Positions 1 to 12,004 are shown, numbered from the stretch's first letter. The stretch is DNA of 64,000 bases from Anthopleura xanthogrammica (GCA_964019055.1 OZ025224.1:5661376-5725375); one strand, 5' to 3'. Notes: generated from the letters alone by a model not told the origin. A program made the numbers and translations.

Positions 1-327
1 ATACCAGCCTCACATACCCTGTTTCAAAGATAGTTGTGAGAGTGAAAGGTGATAGGTGACAAGCATTAAGAGATAAGTCATTTCAAGATCCAAATTTAAA
101 ATAACTGGATTGACTTGTGTTTATTATTATCATTCTTGTCAAGAAGACAGAGTTAGCAGCCCTGCGTGTTTATGCTGCCTTGCAAAATCACTTTGCAAAG
201 TCTAATTCCCTCCCCTTCCCCCTCCCCTTCCCCCTCCCTGTCCCCCCTCCCTAAAGGGATATGTACTACTATGGCTACTTTCTGGAAAATAAAATGTACA
301 TGTATATTGTAGATGTTAGCTTCTAAC

Positions 328-2305
328 CTTTTCATAATTCCCATTAACTGATCACATATTGTTTTAATTTCTTCATCATCAGCATTGTTGCTGGTCACTT
401 CATGCAAGATTCCTCCAACTGCTTCATAAATATCAGTCCCACTCTCAAAGTCTTCTCCATGTTGTAGTACATCTGAAAATTATGAATACCACTATTTGTT
501 AAATTAAATCTAGCTTTACAACCTCGTTCAGGGTTCCCACTCTAAAATTCCCCAACTTTTCCTTGACCAAAAACCATTTTTCACTAGCCACACTGTGCAC
601 TTATTTCATGAAAAATGGTAGTTCGACCACAGGAAGCCCAAATGTCAATTCAGAATTTAACAAGGTATTTCGTTATTTCATGCTTTTGAGGTAAAATGGG
701 AAATATTTTTTCGAAACATGCTAAGATTTTCATTGGTATTTAATTGGTCACTGTTTTGTCTCAAGATAACAAATTTACAACTTTGTAAAAATGAATAAAT
801 AAAAAACTAATCCAAAATCAGTTTGAAATATTATAGATCTTATGGTCTCTGAATATTTACAAAGACACCAGACAATTTGACAAGACTCTAGTGGATGTTT
901 AAAGTACTAGAACCCAGTCCTGCGTGGACAGGAATTGAGTCTTTTTTGACAAACAATTGGATTTTGTATATTTACAAAATATTTCCCCATTTCTGTTTGG
1001 CCCACAGTGCCCGGTTAATTTTTCATAACAAGCATTGACTGACCAAATTTGGAAAGAATATTTTTTAAATTATTGGACGATTGACGTCATTCGTCCAATA
1101 ACTAAAAGATTATTGGACGATTGACGTCATCATAGCCACCAAACAAAGATGGCTCCCCAACAGGGAAGGTTTGCAAACTTATCTGAAGCCAAAATTCAAC
1201 AATTGTTGGACAACATTAGGACTCTAAAAACACCAAGAAAGCAACCAAAGGCTGTAAAATAGAATATCTCAAAGAAAAAATGTCCTAAATTTGCCTTAGA
1301 CTAGTGAGGATCTTGCAGTATTACTGAAGAATTTCTACACCAAGGTGAGAAAGACTGAATTCAATGACTGAATTGAGTTTACTTTAAAAATAAATAATAA
1401 AACAGTTATTGGATTCGGCTATCGTATGATATGAAAATTATGCATACCTCGAAGTGTGTTATCCGCCTCAGCCTACACATTCGGCAGATAATACTCTCCT
1501 CATTATGCATAATTTTTCATATCATACTCAGCCTCATCCAATAATTGCTTAATATTTACTTTCTTATTTCAAATTAATGAGACCCACAATGCCCTTTGGT
1601 CTTGGAATGCACCATTCAGTATTCAATTTTTGGTATTCAACGTTTTTTGAAATAGCTGTATGTAGAATTTTAGTCTATAGAGCCAATGGGATACACTGAT
1701 CTATTAAGCTTATCTAAGTTTACATGTATTTTAACACGTTATTGCGGTGAAAAAAGTAAATCGATAAAAATCGCTAAAAATCGGTACAAATCGATATCAC
1801 ACTTTTTGTCTTTATCGATTTTTACCGATTTACGTTAAAAACCAATAACAATCAGACGATTTTCATTGATTTTTATCAATATCGATTTTTATCGATTGAC
1901 CTCGTCGGGAGTTTAGTATCGGATTTTGCCGTCATTCATATTCATTGATTCTTCTATTTACGATAAAGATAGATTATATAATCATCAACTTCACCAAGAG
2001 TTCGTAAGTCTCGAGCCATAAGTTTAGTATTAATAATAATACTTGGTAATGAAGGGTCAAGTGACAATAACAAGCTGAAATGATTTCTTACGTGGCAAAA
2101 CAGTGACATATTTTCAGTTCCGGTTTTTTTAAAAACTAAGTAGAAAATTCTAACTTTTCAGAAGGAAAATCTTACCTTTAACGTATATCAGAAGATCACT
2201 GTCTATAGTAGGGAATTTATCTACCAAAAATGACTCATAAAGTGCAGATTTTTCGAAACCGTTCGTAGAATTCGAAACAACTTCTTGCGAAACTTCGTCC
2301 GCCAT
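328..2305 (-). CDS. ABCF3: ABCF3-like ABC-F ATPase, N-terminal exons only
   Basis: Two coding exons are visible: 2305-2176 (ATG at 2305, 43 codons plus one base, donor GTAAGA) and 472-328 (acceptor TTTTCAG, donor GTTAGA). Joined, they give a split Asp codon and about 91 residues. The pattern LYESFLVDKFPTIDSD, then an IYVK-D-VLQ helix, then DFESGTDIYEAVGGILHEV, matches the non-ATPase N-terminal region of the ABCF3/GCN20 family. The two ATP-binding cassettes would lie left of the window. Family knowledge: ABC-F proteins are cytosolic ATPases without membrane segments, linked to translation control (GCN20-type); that role is not visible here. The gene reads out of the window and the rest of 1-327 looks intronic. 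Confidence is high for the family because the two exons join in frame into one continuous match. Confidence 0.82.
1072..1130. repeat. Duplicated 20-bp segment with CRE-like TGACGTCA cores
   Basis: TATTGGACGATTGACGTCAT occurs twice about 37 bp apart, and the spacer carries a partial inverted copy (CGTCCAATA). Each copy has a TGACGTCA palindrome, the classic CREB/ATF core. It lies in intron 1 of the ABCF3-like gene. It may be a repeat remnant rather than an enhancer. Confidence 0.4.
1404..1548. mobile_element. Palindromic MITE-like element
   Basis: The left arm (GTTATTGGATTCGGCTATCG, then ATGATATGAAAATTATGCAT) is matched in inverted orientation by the right arm ending CATCCAATAATTGCTT. The whole stretch can fold on itself with a short central loop. 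There is no coding capacity. A related half-arm (ATCATGCTAAACTTCATCCA) occurs near 5163. Confidence 0.6.
1566..1668. mobile_element. Short dispersed element, unexpanded copy
   Basis: This segment runs from ATTTCAAATTAATGAGACCC through GCCCTTTGGTCTTGGAATGC to TTTTTTGAAATAGCTGTAT. The same flanks recur at 45766-46225, where the middle has expanded into a 7-bp minisatellite. Here the middle holds only one or two ATTCA-type motifs. Confidence 0.6.
1741..1890. repeat. ATCGAT-rich inverted repeat tract
   Basis: The tract has repeated ATCGATAAAAATCG-type motifs on both strands, for example AAATCGATAAAAATCG and ATCGATTTTTATCGATT. It sits in intron 1 of the ABCF3-like gene. There is no open frame. 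Confidence 0.45.
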
Positions 2306-2387
2306 TTTGTGATTGCAACCAGGCCAGGGGACTGGTACGGCAGCATTCTTTCGGCTGGGGGGAGGGGTGGGGAAAGAGATAGTACAA

Positions 2388-2665
2388 GAAAAGAAAAGGA
2401 AAGAAAAGAAAAGAAAAGGAAAGAAAAGAAAAGAAGAGAAGAGAAGAGAAAAGAAGAGAAAAGAAAAGAAAAGAAAAGAAAAGAAAAGAAAAGAAAAGAA
2501 AAGAAAAGAAAAGAAAAGAAAAGAAAAGAAAAGAAAAGAAAAGAAAAGAAAAGAAAAGAAAAGAAAAGAGAAGAAAAGAAAAGAAAAGAAAAGAAGAGAA
2601 CAGAAAAGAAAAGAAAAGAAAAGAAGAGAAGAGAACAGAAAAGAAAAGAAAAGAAAAAGAAGGGA
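2388..2665. repeat. AAAAG polypurine microsatellite
   Basis: About 280 bp of nearly pure GAAAA repeats with AGAGAAG interruptions lie 80-360 bp upstream of the ABCF3-like start codon. Long open frames on both strands here (poly Lys-Glu-Arg or Phe-Leu-Ser) are products of the 5-bp repeat, not genes. Polypurine tracts of this kind can form triplex DNA and may affect the promoter; that is inference. Confidence 0.9.
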
Positions 2666-2799
2666 AGAAGAAAAATAGAATTGCATTGTATGTTTACACT
2701 GTTTATCCGCTTTCAAGGAGCTTTTTCAACAGATCCTGGAATGTTTTGGGAAAGTTTTCTCCGGATATCAATCAGGTAATAACCTGGTTAAACTGAGAT

Positions 2800-3135
2800 T
2801 GATTTCCTTAGTCACCTCTTCACCTGTACTCGTTTACCGTGGGTATTTTGATTTATCCCACGCCATAGAAAATACAGCCAATCAGAAATCAGGAAAGCCG
2901 TTGTATATTCGTTGGTATTTCACTCTTCCTTCCCACCATGTACTGCACGTTGAATCTACGCATTCGTATTTCCTATGGTGTGGGATAAAATGGTTATACA
3001 ATGGTTTCTCGTGGCATACCGTGGATATCCCACTCGTCACTTGTATTTTCTTTGTATACACACTCGCCTAAAGGCTCGTGCGTATATTACTATAGAAACT
3101 ACTAGTGCCTCGTGGGATATTCCACGGTCGAAACG
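2800..3135. repeat. Intergenic repeat with CCCAC/GTGGGAT inverted motifs
   Basis: The segments TTTATCCCACGCCATAG, CTATGGTGTGGGATAAA, GTGGATATCCCAC and CGTGGGATATTCCACGG form several imperfect inverted pairs, suggesting a degraded palindromic element. No gene is seen from 2670 to 6369. Confidence 0.4.
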
Positions 3136-3413
3136 ATTGTATAACTAGTATATATTTTGATATATTACTTTGTGTAATTTTTGATGATATGACTATATAC
3201 ACATTATATAATATAAATTAGTGTCTAGGCTCATACCCACATATTGTAAATTGTTATTTAGCTAGTTAGTTATACTATTTTAGAAACGTTATTGTAATTA
3301 TTTCCCATTTGTGATGCGCGTGTGAGCATCTTCCGATGTAACACGCGCAATTTAAGTTAATAAATGATAGAAGGTCAAATGAATTTTGCAGCTTTTAAGT
3401 AAAAATCCTCCGA

Positions 3414-3442
3414 CCCCCCCCCCCCCCCCCCCCCCCCCCCCC
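3414..3442. repeat. Poly-C homopolymer run
   Basis: A run of about 29 C interrupted by one A near its end. Length in the assembly may be unreliable. Confidence 0.9.
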
Positions 3443-3727
3443 ACCCACCCTTCCCGTCCAGGCGATAAATAATGACCGGTCCCTAAATGGAGGCAGTCTA
3501 AAATGATACCTATTAGTTAGTTTCATTGTTAGTTGTGCCCATTTCAGACCACGTGATGCCAGTCTTGGGAGTTGATTCTTTCATGTGTAAATATTTTAAT
3601 AAAAGAACATTTCTCAAGGGAATGTCGTCTGGTCTGAAAGAGGCCATTTGTTTGATAGTAACAACTTAACCCCCTATATAGCTTCCGAAAATAACGTGAT
3701 CACCCCCCACAATTTTGCCAACCCCCG

Positions 3728-3731
3728 GTTC

Positions 3732-3762
<31 letters not shown>
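3728..3762. repeat. Poly-C run followed by (CA)n
   Basis: About 18 C followed by a short CA microsatellite, intergenic. Confidence 0.85.
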
Positions 3763-3763
<1 letters not shown>

Positions 3764-4964
3764 AATAAATGAAAGCCCCCCTAGTATTAACTGAATTGAG
3801 TTGAATTGATGCTGTGTTTTGCTAACAGACTTAGTGTTTTTTAACAAATTCGAGTTTTATCAGAGTTCATAAATTTTGAAGGCCTTGAAATACTATGTAA
3901 TAGTCTTGTTTTTACTTCAATCGGACCGACTTCTCCTCGGTTCGTGCATCAATTCTTGCTTTCTCAATCAATTTGCTTTACTCTTTATTCTGTTTTGTTG
4001 TTGAAGCGATAAATACTGATGCCAATATCTAAATGACTTTAGACGAGTTTCAACTTTGCCATACATCACTACACTTGCTAATAGTAGTTTGAAGTGTTAT
4101 TCAGTCTCATTCGTAGTGTAGTGCGTCACATTCCTCAACGTGTCTAAGATTAAATTCAACAAAGATTCGTGCCTATTATCAGTCATTATCGTTTTTTTTT
4201 ACTATATCTATTTTTTTTTTAGTATTTATGAAGTTCGTAAGGTATTTTCGTTAAAAAGGCCCCGATTGCCCTAAAGGTCGGATGTTATACTGAGAACAGG
4301 GCTTAAAAGATAGTTAGAAGAAAAAACATTCTAGAATTTTCCTAAAATATTAAGAAAAAAGCGATTTCTCATTAACCACATTCATCTACTATAATATACT
4401 GAAACAATACCATCGGCTCAACAGTTGGATGCACATTGACATTAAAATGTTGTATTCTGCTCGTTACTCTATGATTTTATATCTCTCCTGTTCCTTTTAC
4501 AACCTTTCACAAACAGTTACACTACTATAAATGAAAGCTCTTTGAATAGTGGCATGTTTAGAAAAGTAAGTCATAAAATCTGTATCTAAGAATTGTTTTA
4601 GTTCGTGCTCGGCCTCAGAAGTCCACTCAAAAGCTATTGAATTGAAGATTTCAATAACCACTTCATACGTAAAGCTAAAATGATAAAATGCCTGCCCACC
4701 AGCACAAGGACCTCGTGCATCTGTTTAATGATTTACTATTCGTTTTTCGATAATAACTTTTGCATATTTTCATGACCAAGAGACCATAACAGCACTATGG
4801 CCGGAGTCTTGGTACAAATCATGATTCACTTATTCCTGCAAGTACCTCTTTCTCTAACTGAACTGATTGATTTTTTTATGCACCTTTCATACATAATACG
4901 TATTATACGTATACAAGCTACGGTTTCGGCAGTCAACACGGCCTTGGTCTTGATACTTATATCT

Positions 4965-5130
4965 TATTGTGATTTTGAGTCGCCAATTTGATCCGGTTTT
5001 TATTGGTGGCTAGTCAATATAACCCGTATTGGCGGCTCAAAATTGCGATAAGTTTTTTATCGCGATTTTCTTATCGTGCGGCAATTCTGAGCCGACAATA
5101 CGGGTTTATATTGGCGGCTCTCTCCCGATC
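4965..5130. mobile_element. Dispersed repeat with GAGCCGCCAATACGGG motifs
   Basis: Three related segments in alternating orientation combine TTATTGCGATTTTGAG-type and CAATACGGGTTTATATTGG-type sequence. The same combination recurs at 26408-26455, so this is a multicopy family. It is noncoding. Confidence 0.55.
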
Positions 5131-5463
5131 AAACTTATAGGAGAATCGCGATACTTTACGATATCATGCTAAACTTCATCCAACAATTGTTTAATATAAT
5201 TGGCGAATATTTTTATTATGTATGATATAGTGAGACACAAGATAAACTCATTTAAGAAGGGAGCATAAACAGGTGATCCCTAAAAGCTTATTTCCTTTTT
5301 GTCTTGTACGTTTATTTTTTATTATTGATACAGTACATAAATATAATAAAGCACACAATGTCGGACAAACTTCTTCAAAGAGAAAGAAGCCAACAAGCAC
5401 TGATTGCAGTAAAACATAGACATCTAAAAAGTCAAAAAGTGAAAACTTTTGAAAACTTTGTTA

Positions 5464-5665
5464 AGGCCCGTTTACACTAGCAAATTTATCGCGCAACTTG
5501 AGCGGCGATTTCAATGGCGATTTTATCGCGACCCAAATCGCAACGAATTGCACTAAATTTCGATCATGTTTGAATTGGCGGCGACATAGCTGCGATCATC
5601 GCCGTGAAATCGCCATAAAATCGCCGCTCAAGTCGCGCGACAAAGTTGCTAGTGTAAACGGGCCT
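5464..5665. mobile_element. PIF/Harbinger-like MITE with TTA target duplication
   Basis: A 202-bp element has near-perfect terminal inverted repeats starting AGGCCCGTTTACACTAGCAA. It is bordered on both sides by TTA (5461-5463 and 5666-5668). A 3-bp TWA target duplication is typical of the PIF/Harbinger superfamily. The interior is also largely palindromic (GAGCGGCGATTT against AAATCGCCGCTC) and codes for no transposase. Superfamily assignment rests on the target site and palindromic form only. Confidence 0.7.
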
Positions 5666-5794
5666 TTAGTGTTCAAATAACGTCATGAAAGGTCAAAAAA
5701 CGGACGGGACACAGTCGTCAATTGTATTTAGGGAGAAGAAAGCTTTTCTTTACTAAAACCTCATGGTGACAGTTCAAAATATACAGGGTAGATA

Positions 5795-5985
5795 ACCAGT
5801 GCCCGTAATATGACGTTAACTTTGTATGGCAGTCTGTCAATCGGGTCGCAGAAAAGTGGCCGTATTAACCGGTGTCCGTATTAAGCGGGTAAATTTAATA
5901 GAAAATGCATGGGTATTTGGTCGGGAACTACAAAACTGTCCGTAATAACCGGGTGGCCGTAGAGGGGGGTTCCACTGTATTAGCT
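5795..5985. repeat. Dispersed CCGTAATAACCGGGT-type repeat
   Basis: Several imperfect copies of CCGTATTAACCGG / CCGTAATAACCGGG occur within 180 bp, ending GGGGGGTTCCACTGTAT. It looks like a multicopy noncoding repeat. The family is not identified. Confidence 0.4.
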
Positions 5986-6369
5986 TCATTTAGTTACTTG
6001 AAGTAGCTGTGCTCGTTATTTCTGTTCAATTGTATACTATATTCAAAAATGTCAAAATGTAATTTAAGAGTGCAAATAAAGATTCAAGAACAGGTTCTGG
6101 AAATTTGGGGGGTTCAAAGAGGGTGGGCATGCACTTCACCCCTCACTACACCTCATTATTCAACACGTCAAACGCATCGATACGTTTGGTAGCGTTCATG
6201 GGCCTTTCAGCCAATTACGTCCTCAAAAGCTAAAAAAAACGTTTTAAATGTCAAATGCTTGCATTGGTTTGTGATACCTCATCCATAAGAAAAACACATT
6301 TAAGTATTCAGACGAAGCCTTTAAATGGTCACAGATTAGGCGTGTGTTGAACTATACTTGCCAATCAGT

Positions 6370-8589
6370 ATGATGAAACTTGCGCTCATTTTGGTATGCG
6401 TGGTAGTGTTTTACTCTATCAACAGTGCTGAGTCCAGTAAGTACATATCTTTATCTGTGTCTGTGCCACCAAGATAGTCATGTTGCGTAATTCAGTATAC
6501 GTAAGGTGCTTTTGAAGCTAATATACCCGAATCCGGTCTAAAGATCATAAACTAAAAATTTATCTATTTCGTTACTGAAATGAAAGCGCTTCAGTTTGAT
6601 CCTAAGTATTTTTGTTTTGTTTTGAGTTCTCAGTTTTCAGCAGATGATTCGTACACGTCAATGAATTTAGTATAGGATCTTAGGGATCTGCCAACGTGTT
6701 GTCTCAATCAAATGCACATAAAAAATTAAAGGTTAAAAGTTGCAAGAAGAAAGTTAAAACGGCCAGGAACTCGATTTTTCCGAAGTTTAAATTTGATGGA
6801 CGGATTAAAATTACAAAGATGTGATCTTTTGAGCAAAATTCATGTTGATGACAAGTGTGCGATCGCTCGAATAATGAGTACGAGTTAAATCAAGAAATAG
6901 ATAGCGACTGTTTCGTAAGCATTGGTACTAGATATTGCGATAGAAATGATCAATATTTGATATTGTGTATTTTGAAAAGCCTTTTTAGGATGAGAATAAA
7001 GCCTGTATTTTTTTATTCGATTCTTTTTCCAAAACTATCATTTTCAAAAACGTTGAAGTCACATCTGTTTAGGACTGAAAACATTTTAAATACCAAAACT
7101 TACTGCGTAACGACTTAAATGGATGTGCATCACAAATTTCTTGTACGTCAATGCCTTTTTTTCCGTTTTGCTGAGTATCGAGACTATTACTGCTCGGTAT
7201 GAATATGGAATCGGCTTGATTGTAAGTGAGCTCCGTGCTAAGCTATATTCCTTTTTTTTTTTTTTTTTTAAATCTAATCAATGGATGATAAATGATGGTG
7301 TAAGGATTACAACGCTAAACCATATAGTACATAGGAAATAAATCAGTTGATATATTTAGAGGTTGAAGCCTGGCTTTGACGTGAATTTCAAGAAAGGTAG
7401 GAAGATGAGGAGTTGTGTTTGCTTGTTCCAACATTCAAATCAAATGGAGTCGGTCATGAAATGACTTCAGGAGGCCGTCAAACAACAAGAAAATACCGAT
7501 TTTTAGCAGCTTCTGTAAGCTGTACATGTGTTAGGAGTGGCGATTGTAATTAGTTGCGTTTGTAAGTTAAGCCAGGCATGAAGATGTGACAGTGACCTTT
7601 AATAATTCCGCTTTCAAAAACAATAGACGTATAAATGTTAGTCAGCATGATGAAGGGTTTTTGTTAATCATCTCTCAGTGACTATCTGAGAGTGTGTTTT
7701 CTAGTTCTACGAATACCGGCAAAACAAGGCAATTTAAAGATGTGATAGACGCGGTCATGATCAGTTGTTCGAGTGATATATTATTCGAGAATAACAGGGG
7801 ATTAAAAATTGTTCTTTTCGTTTTGTCAATTCATAGATACTTATAACACTCTAGTATATATATCTTATCTTTGCCTTGTAAAACCATTTTGAAGATGACA
7901 GTTGTCACTCGCTGTCGAAACATGTCAAAAAAAACTTTTAAAATGTCGTCATTTCTCTGGAATTAAAAAATCAAAGCACTGATTAGGACCATCAGTGGGT
8001 GCAAAAAAATATCTTGAAAATAGAAATTGAAACAAGTACATCTTAATCCTTACGAAGCAATTCCCTTACAAATACCGTGCAAGATTTCAGGCAAAATCCC
8101 TAATGCAACCAAGTATCTGATAATACTATTATCGCAAAATATCGAGAATCGCACTAATCGATTATGTCATTCTTTATGTTAGGAGGCTTCTGCCGTGGGA
8201 AACGCAATGGTAATTACGCGAATCCACGCAATTGCCATAGGTATATCGCCTGCAGCAATGGACACGCGTATGATATGAAATGTCCATCAAGACTGAAATG
8301 GAATGACAACCAAAAGAGATGTGATTGGCCAAGAAATGTTCACTGTCAAGGCAAGTATTGATTCATATTCGAATACTTATTAATACTTATTAATACTTAT
8401 AATATTTTATTTCGAAAATAGCCTTTAGGTGTAATGCATTTAATTACCGGTTTTTTTTACCCTTTTTCAGGTGGTTGCCGTGATAGACTTTCTCGTCAGA
8501 GCTGCTGGTTTCTCAAACGTCATTCTCAGTGCCGAAGAGCCATGGTCCATAATATTTTTTGTCGAAAAACCTGCAGGAGGTGTCACTGA
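6370..8589 (+). CDS. Gene A: secreted chitin-binding (CBM14) + ShKT protein
   Basis: Three exons, 6370-6436, 8183-8350 and 8471-8589, join in frame to 117 aa. Exon 1 is a hydrophobic signal peptide (MMKLALILVCVVVFY start). Exon 2 is one CBM14/peritrophin-A domain with all six cysteines and the landmarks NGNYANP, YIAC and LKWNDNQKRCDW. Exon 3 is a six-cysteine ShKT domain ending in a C-RKT-C-RR-C motif. Both introns are phase 1; intron 2 has a GC donor (CAAG|GCAAGT). AATAAA signals lie at 8624 and 8651. Known: CBM14 binds chitin; ShKT is a small disulfide fold found in cnidarian toxins but also in many structural and enzyme proteins. The chitin-binding partner makes a matrix role likelier than a venom role. 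An ATG three bases downstream is an equally possible start. Confidence 0.83.
7840..7945 (+). mobile_element. Penelope-like element 3'-end fragment (candidate)
   Basis: GAAGATGACAGTTGTCACTC followed by CTGTCGAAACATGTC resembles the terminal sequence that follows the GIY-YIG region of the remnant near 60.7 kb (GATGATGGCGGACGTTTCTG, then CCGAAACATGTCTG). It lies inside intron 1 of gene A. Short and without coding sequence, so tentative. Confidence 0.4.
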
Positions 8590-10100
8590 AGTTTTTAAAG
8601 GGTTTTTTGCCTAAAATGCACTAAATAAATAACTCGAGCTCTATCTAATCAATAAATTCAACATCATTTTTTTATCCATGACCTACTCAGTTTCCTCGAA
8701 GCGTTTCTAGTGATCCTCAAAATATTTGATGCGCTTATTCATAATTCTAAGAAGATTAAATGAGAATATTGTAGTATACTTGAGTTGACTAGAGCATCAT
8801 TATATGAGCAAGAGACTAAGCACTGTTGTCATATATTTCTTGCAAATTGACATTCACCACGGAGAGCTCGAGTTGTTTATTGTATGCACTTTGGTGTCTT
8901 CAAACCACTTTTATACACGACGGAACAGAATTGACCCGAACAGTTAAACGGATAACGATCAACGATAATCAATAATAATGGTTAATAATTCATTAATAAA
9001 GGATTTTCATTTCAGTTAATGGCATTTAACCTTTAATCATATAGCTTTCATCATAGAACAATGATTTTTTTCATTTCTGCTATTCCTAATATGATGTGGT
9101 AAATGTTTTAGAATACTCCTTGTTGACAAATAATGTTGAAATGGAAAAAGTGAGGATATTTTTTTTAGATTAAAACTTTGTGACCTAAATATTTTTTATT
9201 GTATTAAAACATTATTTTCATTACCAAATTACTTGTGATTACATTTGAATGGTTGATTTTACCAGTTGCTCTTTGGGGTGAGAAGTCTAACTGACTTTTT
9301 ACTCAGTGACGTTTCGACCCATGAACACAGATTTCCCCCTGAAACAAACTCCATCAAGCCAAACATTCAAAATAGGTCAACGAACACAGTCACACGGGAT
9401 GGGTGTGAGGGAGGAGTGGGAGGGAGGGAGGAAAGCAGAAAAAGAAGGAGGGAGGGAAGGAAGGAGCCGGGAAGGAAGAAAATTCAAATGCAGGGTGTCT
9501 TTAATACCTTTATAGACCGTTTAGGGTAAAGGACGTTATCACAACAGTCCATGATATAATATATTCAAATGGCTTTGAATCGGTTCAAGCTACGTCGGTG
9601 TATAAAGCAAATGATGGATAGAAGAGGTAAGTTAAATACCGCGTAAAAACCAACCACGCCCAGTAGCATTGTAAATATTTAGCTTCCTGGTAAAATGGAT
9701 CAATCAATCTTGGTAACGTAATTGTAATTGTAACAGTATTTTTTATTGAATACTAACTAATGGTTAGTCATTCAGTTTTCATGTTAAGATATGTCGGCTA
9801 TATAATAAAGATAATAAGAATGTAATGATATTAACGATTCGAAATATGTACATTGGTTTTAAATTGAATAATAATATCACGAAAATCGGCTAAAACATAT
9901 CAAGAGAAGGTATTAAGTTATTTAAGTATACCCCTTCTGGCGGCTGGGATATCGGCTGATAATGTCCGAGGATGAGAAATGGTCCAAAAAAAGAACATTT
10001 GGCTACGCCTCGTGCAACTCTTACGCTTCTTTCGTGCTTAAGCAACCTCCCTCGTGCATCCAGAACTTGATATACGCACGCTAAGCATTGACCATTCCCT
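8590..10100. other. Intergenic, no gene seen
   Basis: AT-rich noncoding DNA. The only structure is a GGGAGGGAGG/AAGGAAGG purine tract at about 9407-9480; short open frames across it are low-complexity artefacts. Confidence 0.7.
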
Positions 10101-10109
10101 TACTTTTGA

Positions 10110-11260
10110 TTCTCTTTTTAAAATATTTCTAAGTTCCCAATATTTCTTAGTTCAACAGTTAGGTCGTTCCATAGTTTGATAGATCTGAATTGGAAGCAAC
10201 GTTTGCCGGTGGCAGTCTTGAAAAATGGTTTATCAGCTGGGTTGGTTTTATACCGTCTCTCGTATATATGTATGTAGCTTGGTACGGAAAACATAACTTT
10301 TAGTAAGATAGAAAGGAGCTTGACCGAGGATACATTTAAAAGTTATGAATAGTAGTTGTCGATATTTGACAAGATCTTTCACAGATATAACCATTTTAGT
10401 TGTTGCAGGATTGTTTTTAACAACATTACCCCTTTCTGGCGGAGCATCCCCGTATAGTCCATTATAGGGAGTACCCCCCCCCCCCCCCCCACCCGGGACA
10501 TTATTATTATCGAATTTATAAGTGCAAGTGATCTGACTCTTGCAGCAAAGCTCTGAGCGAGTTGTAGTTTGTAATTTTGAGTAGAGTTGTAATTTTGCCA
10601 TAGAAATACAGAGGCGGATTCAGAAATTTGCAAGGGGAGCGTCAGAAATAAAAGAAATTGACGATATAGTGAGGTCATCAATAATCTTGATCTGATTAAT
10701 ATCCAGCTGAGTTGATCGCCTTCCCCGAAAGGAATTATGGGTCACTATCATTGGTCAGCATTTTTCGGGCAATTTCCGAGTATACAATGTAGACTTTTCT
10801 TGTTGATTGAAATATAATTCCGCCATGAGTTCGACTATACATTTACGATTAATTTAAAGAAGGAAGAACTCGTATTTCATAAATTTTCTTCGCAGAATAA
10901 TGGGAAATGCTAATCAAAATACGTTGTCGAATCCTCAATTCTTATTGTTCAGTTGACCTTGACTTTGTCCTGAAGGTCAACTCAGTTGGATAATTTGTAC
11001 TAGGATTTATTGGGGGATGTCTGGTACACAAAAGGACACCCCCTGGATTCGCTCTTGGTACAAGACAGTAGAACAATAGAATAATTTGCTGATGCTCGGC
11101 CGAAGCTGTTCCTGTCATTTTAGCAATTGTATGATGTCTTGTACCGAATGACGAGGAACTTTGTCTTATCAGGGTCGATAAATAGCTTGTTTTCGCAGCA
11201 CCATTTAGTAAAGTATCTCAGTAAAGACCTCATTCTAAAAACCGCTGGGAGGGGGGGGGG
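10110..11260 (-). pseudogene. Degraded LINE (non-LTR retrotransposon) remnant
   Basis: Read on the minus strand, 11240-11095 contains WCCENKLFIDPDKTKFLVI, which fits the conserved W...N.L.I...KT..L.I stretch of LINE reverse transcriptases. Further along, 10420-10110 reads RCFQFRSIKLWNDLTVELR, typical of the region after the reverse transcriptase domain. Frames are broken by stops and by the poly-C run at 10474-10490, so it is dead. The clade cannot be given. Confidence 0.55.
10474..10490. repeat. Poly-C run
   Basis: 17 C, inside the LINE remnant. Confidence 0.85.
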
Positions 11261-11275
11261 GGGGGGGGGGGAGGG
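11247..11275. repeat. Poly-G run
   Basis: More than 20 consecutive G at the edge of the LINE remnant. Confidence 0.85.
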
Positions 11276-11451
11276 GTGGTTTGATAATCAGCACTGTAGA
11301 GCAGGTCTCACACATCTTTATTTTCAAAACTAAAGACCAAGTACGAAGTCTTTAATAAAAATAAAGACTTCCTCCAAGTTCACTCCGAGCTAATTGAGAG
11401 ATCCAAAGTCCTCTACTAACGGAGCCTGAATGATAACGGATACAAGATGTA

Positions 11452-11525
11452 TAGACCCCTTGCAGCACGTCGGAATGCAGCTCAATTTGGAAAGGAAAAC
11501 GATAGGTTCCAATTCTCACTGAAGC
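11452..11525. mobile_element. Half copy of the TAGACCCCTT palindromic MITE family
   Basis: TAGACCCCTTGCAGCACGTC followed by GGAATGCAGCTCAATTTGG matches one arm of the complete elements at 39636-39770 and 50281-50413. The second arm is not found, so the copy is truncated or diverged. Confidence 0.6.
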
Positions 11526-12004
11526 GAGATGATATTCAATCTGATTGAAGACGTTTTAACAGACATGAAACTGTAAAGCAACAGAAAGACCAATATTGGC
11601 TCTTCAATCTTGACGTCATATTTAGAAAAATTCCACGAGTGCCAAAGTTATTTTCATTTGCTTCACATTTGATAAACAAAGTAGTTGAAAGTATCAATTA
11701 CGTCCTTGATGCTCTTGCCTCTTTTACGTGTTGATTCGCTCGTACCATAGATATTCACCATTCTTGAGGTTTTAATTTATTTCGAAAAATACATAATAAG
11801 GTTTCTTTTTATCTAAGAGCTTGCCTTTATAATTGTAAAATTAAAATTTCAAATTTTATAATTATAATTTTAGAATTTTGCCAAACAAATGGGATTTTGA
11901 AAAATCTTGCTCAATGAGTGTCCCCTCTGTCTACGAACCGGCATCCCTCGTACTGCTACGTCCCTGGTAATATCCCAACAAGAAAACTAGCAGGGCCTGG
12001 ATGG

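Noticed and set aside
2150..2716. Long open frames of Phe/Leu/Ser or Lys/Glu/Arg across the AAAAG tract
   Set aside because: They are translations of a 5-bp repeat. Only the short non-repetitive end on the minus strand (2176-2305) is a real exon.
6855..7341. Two short open frames in intron 1 of gene A
   Set aside because: No domain or signal; AT-rich intronic sequence, and one runs through poly-T.
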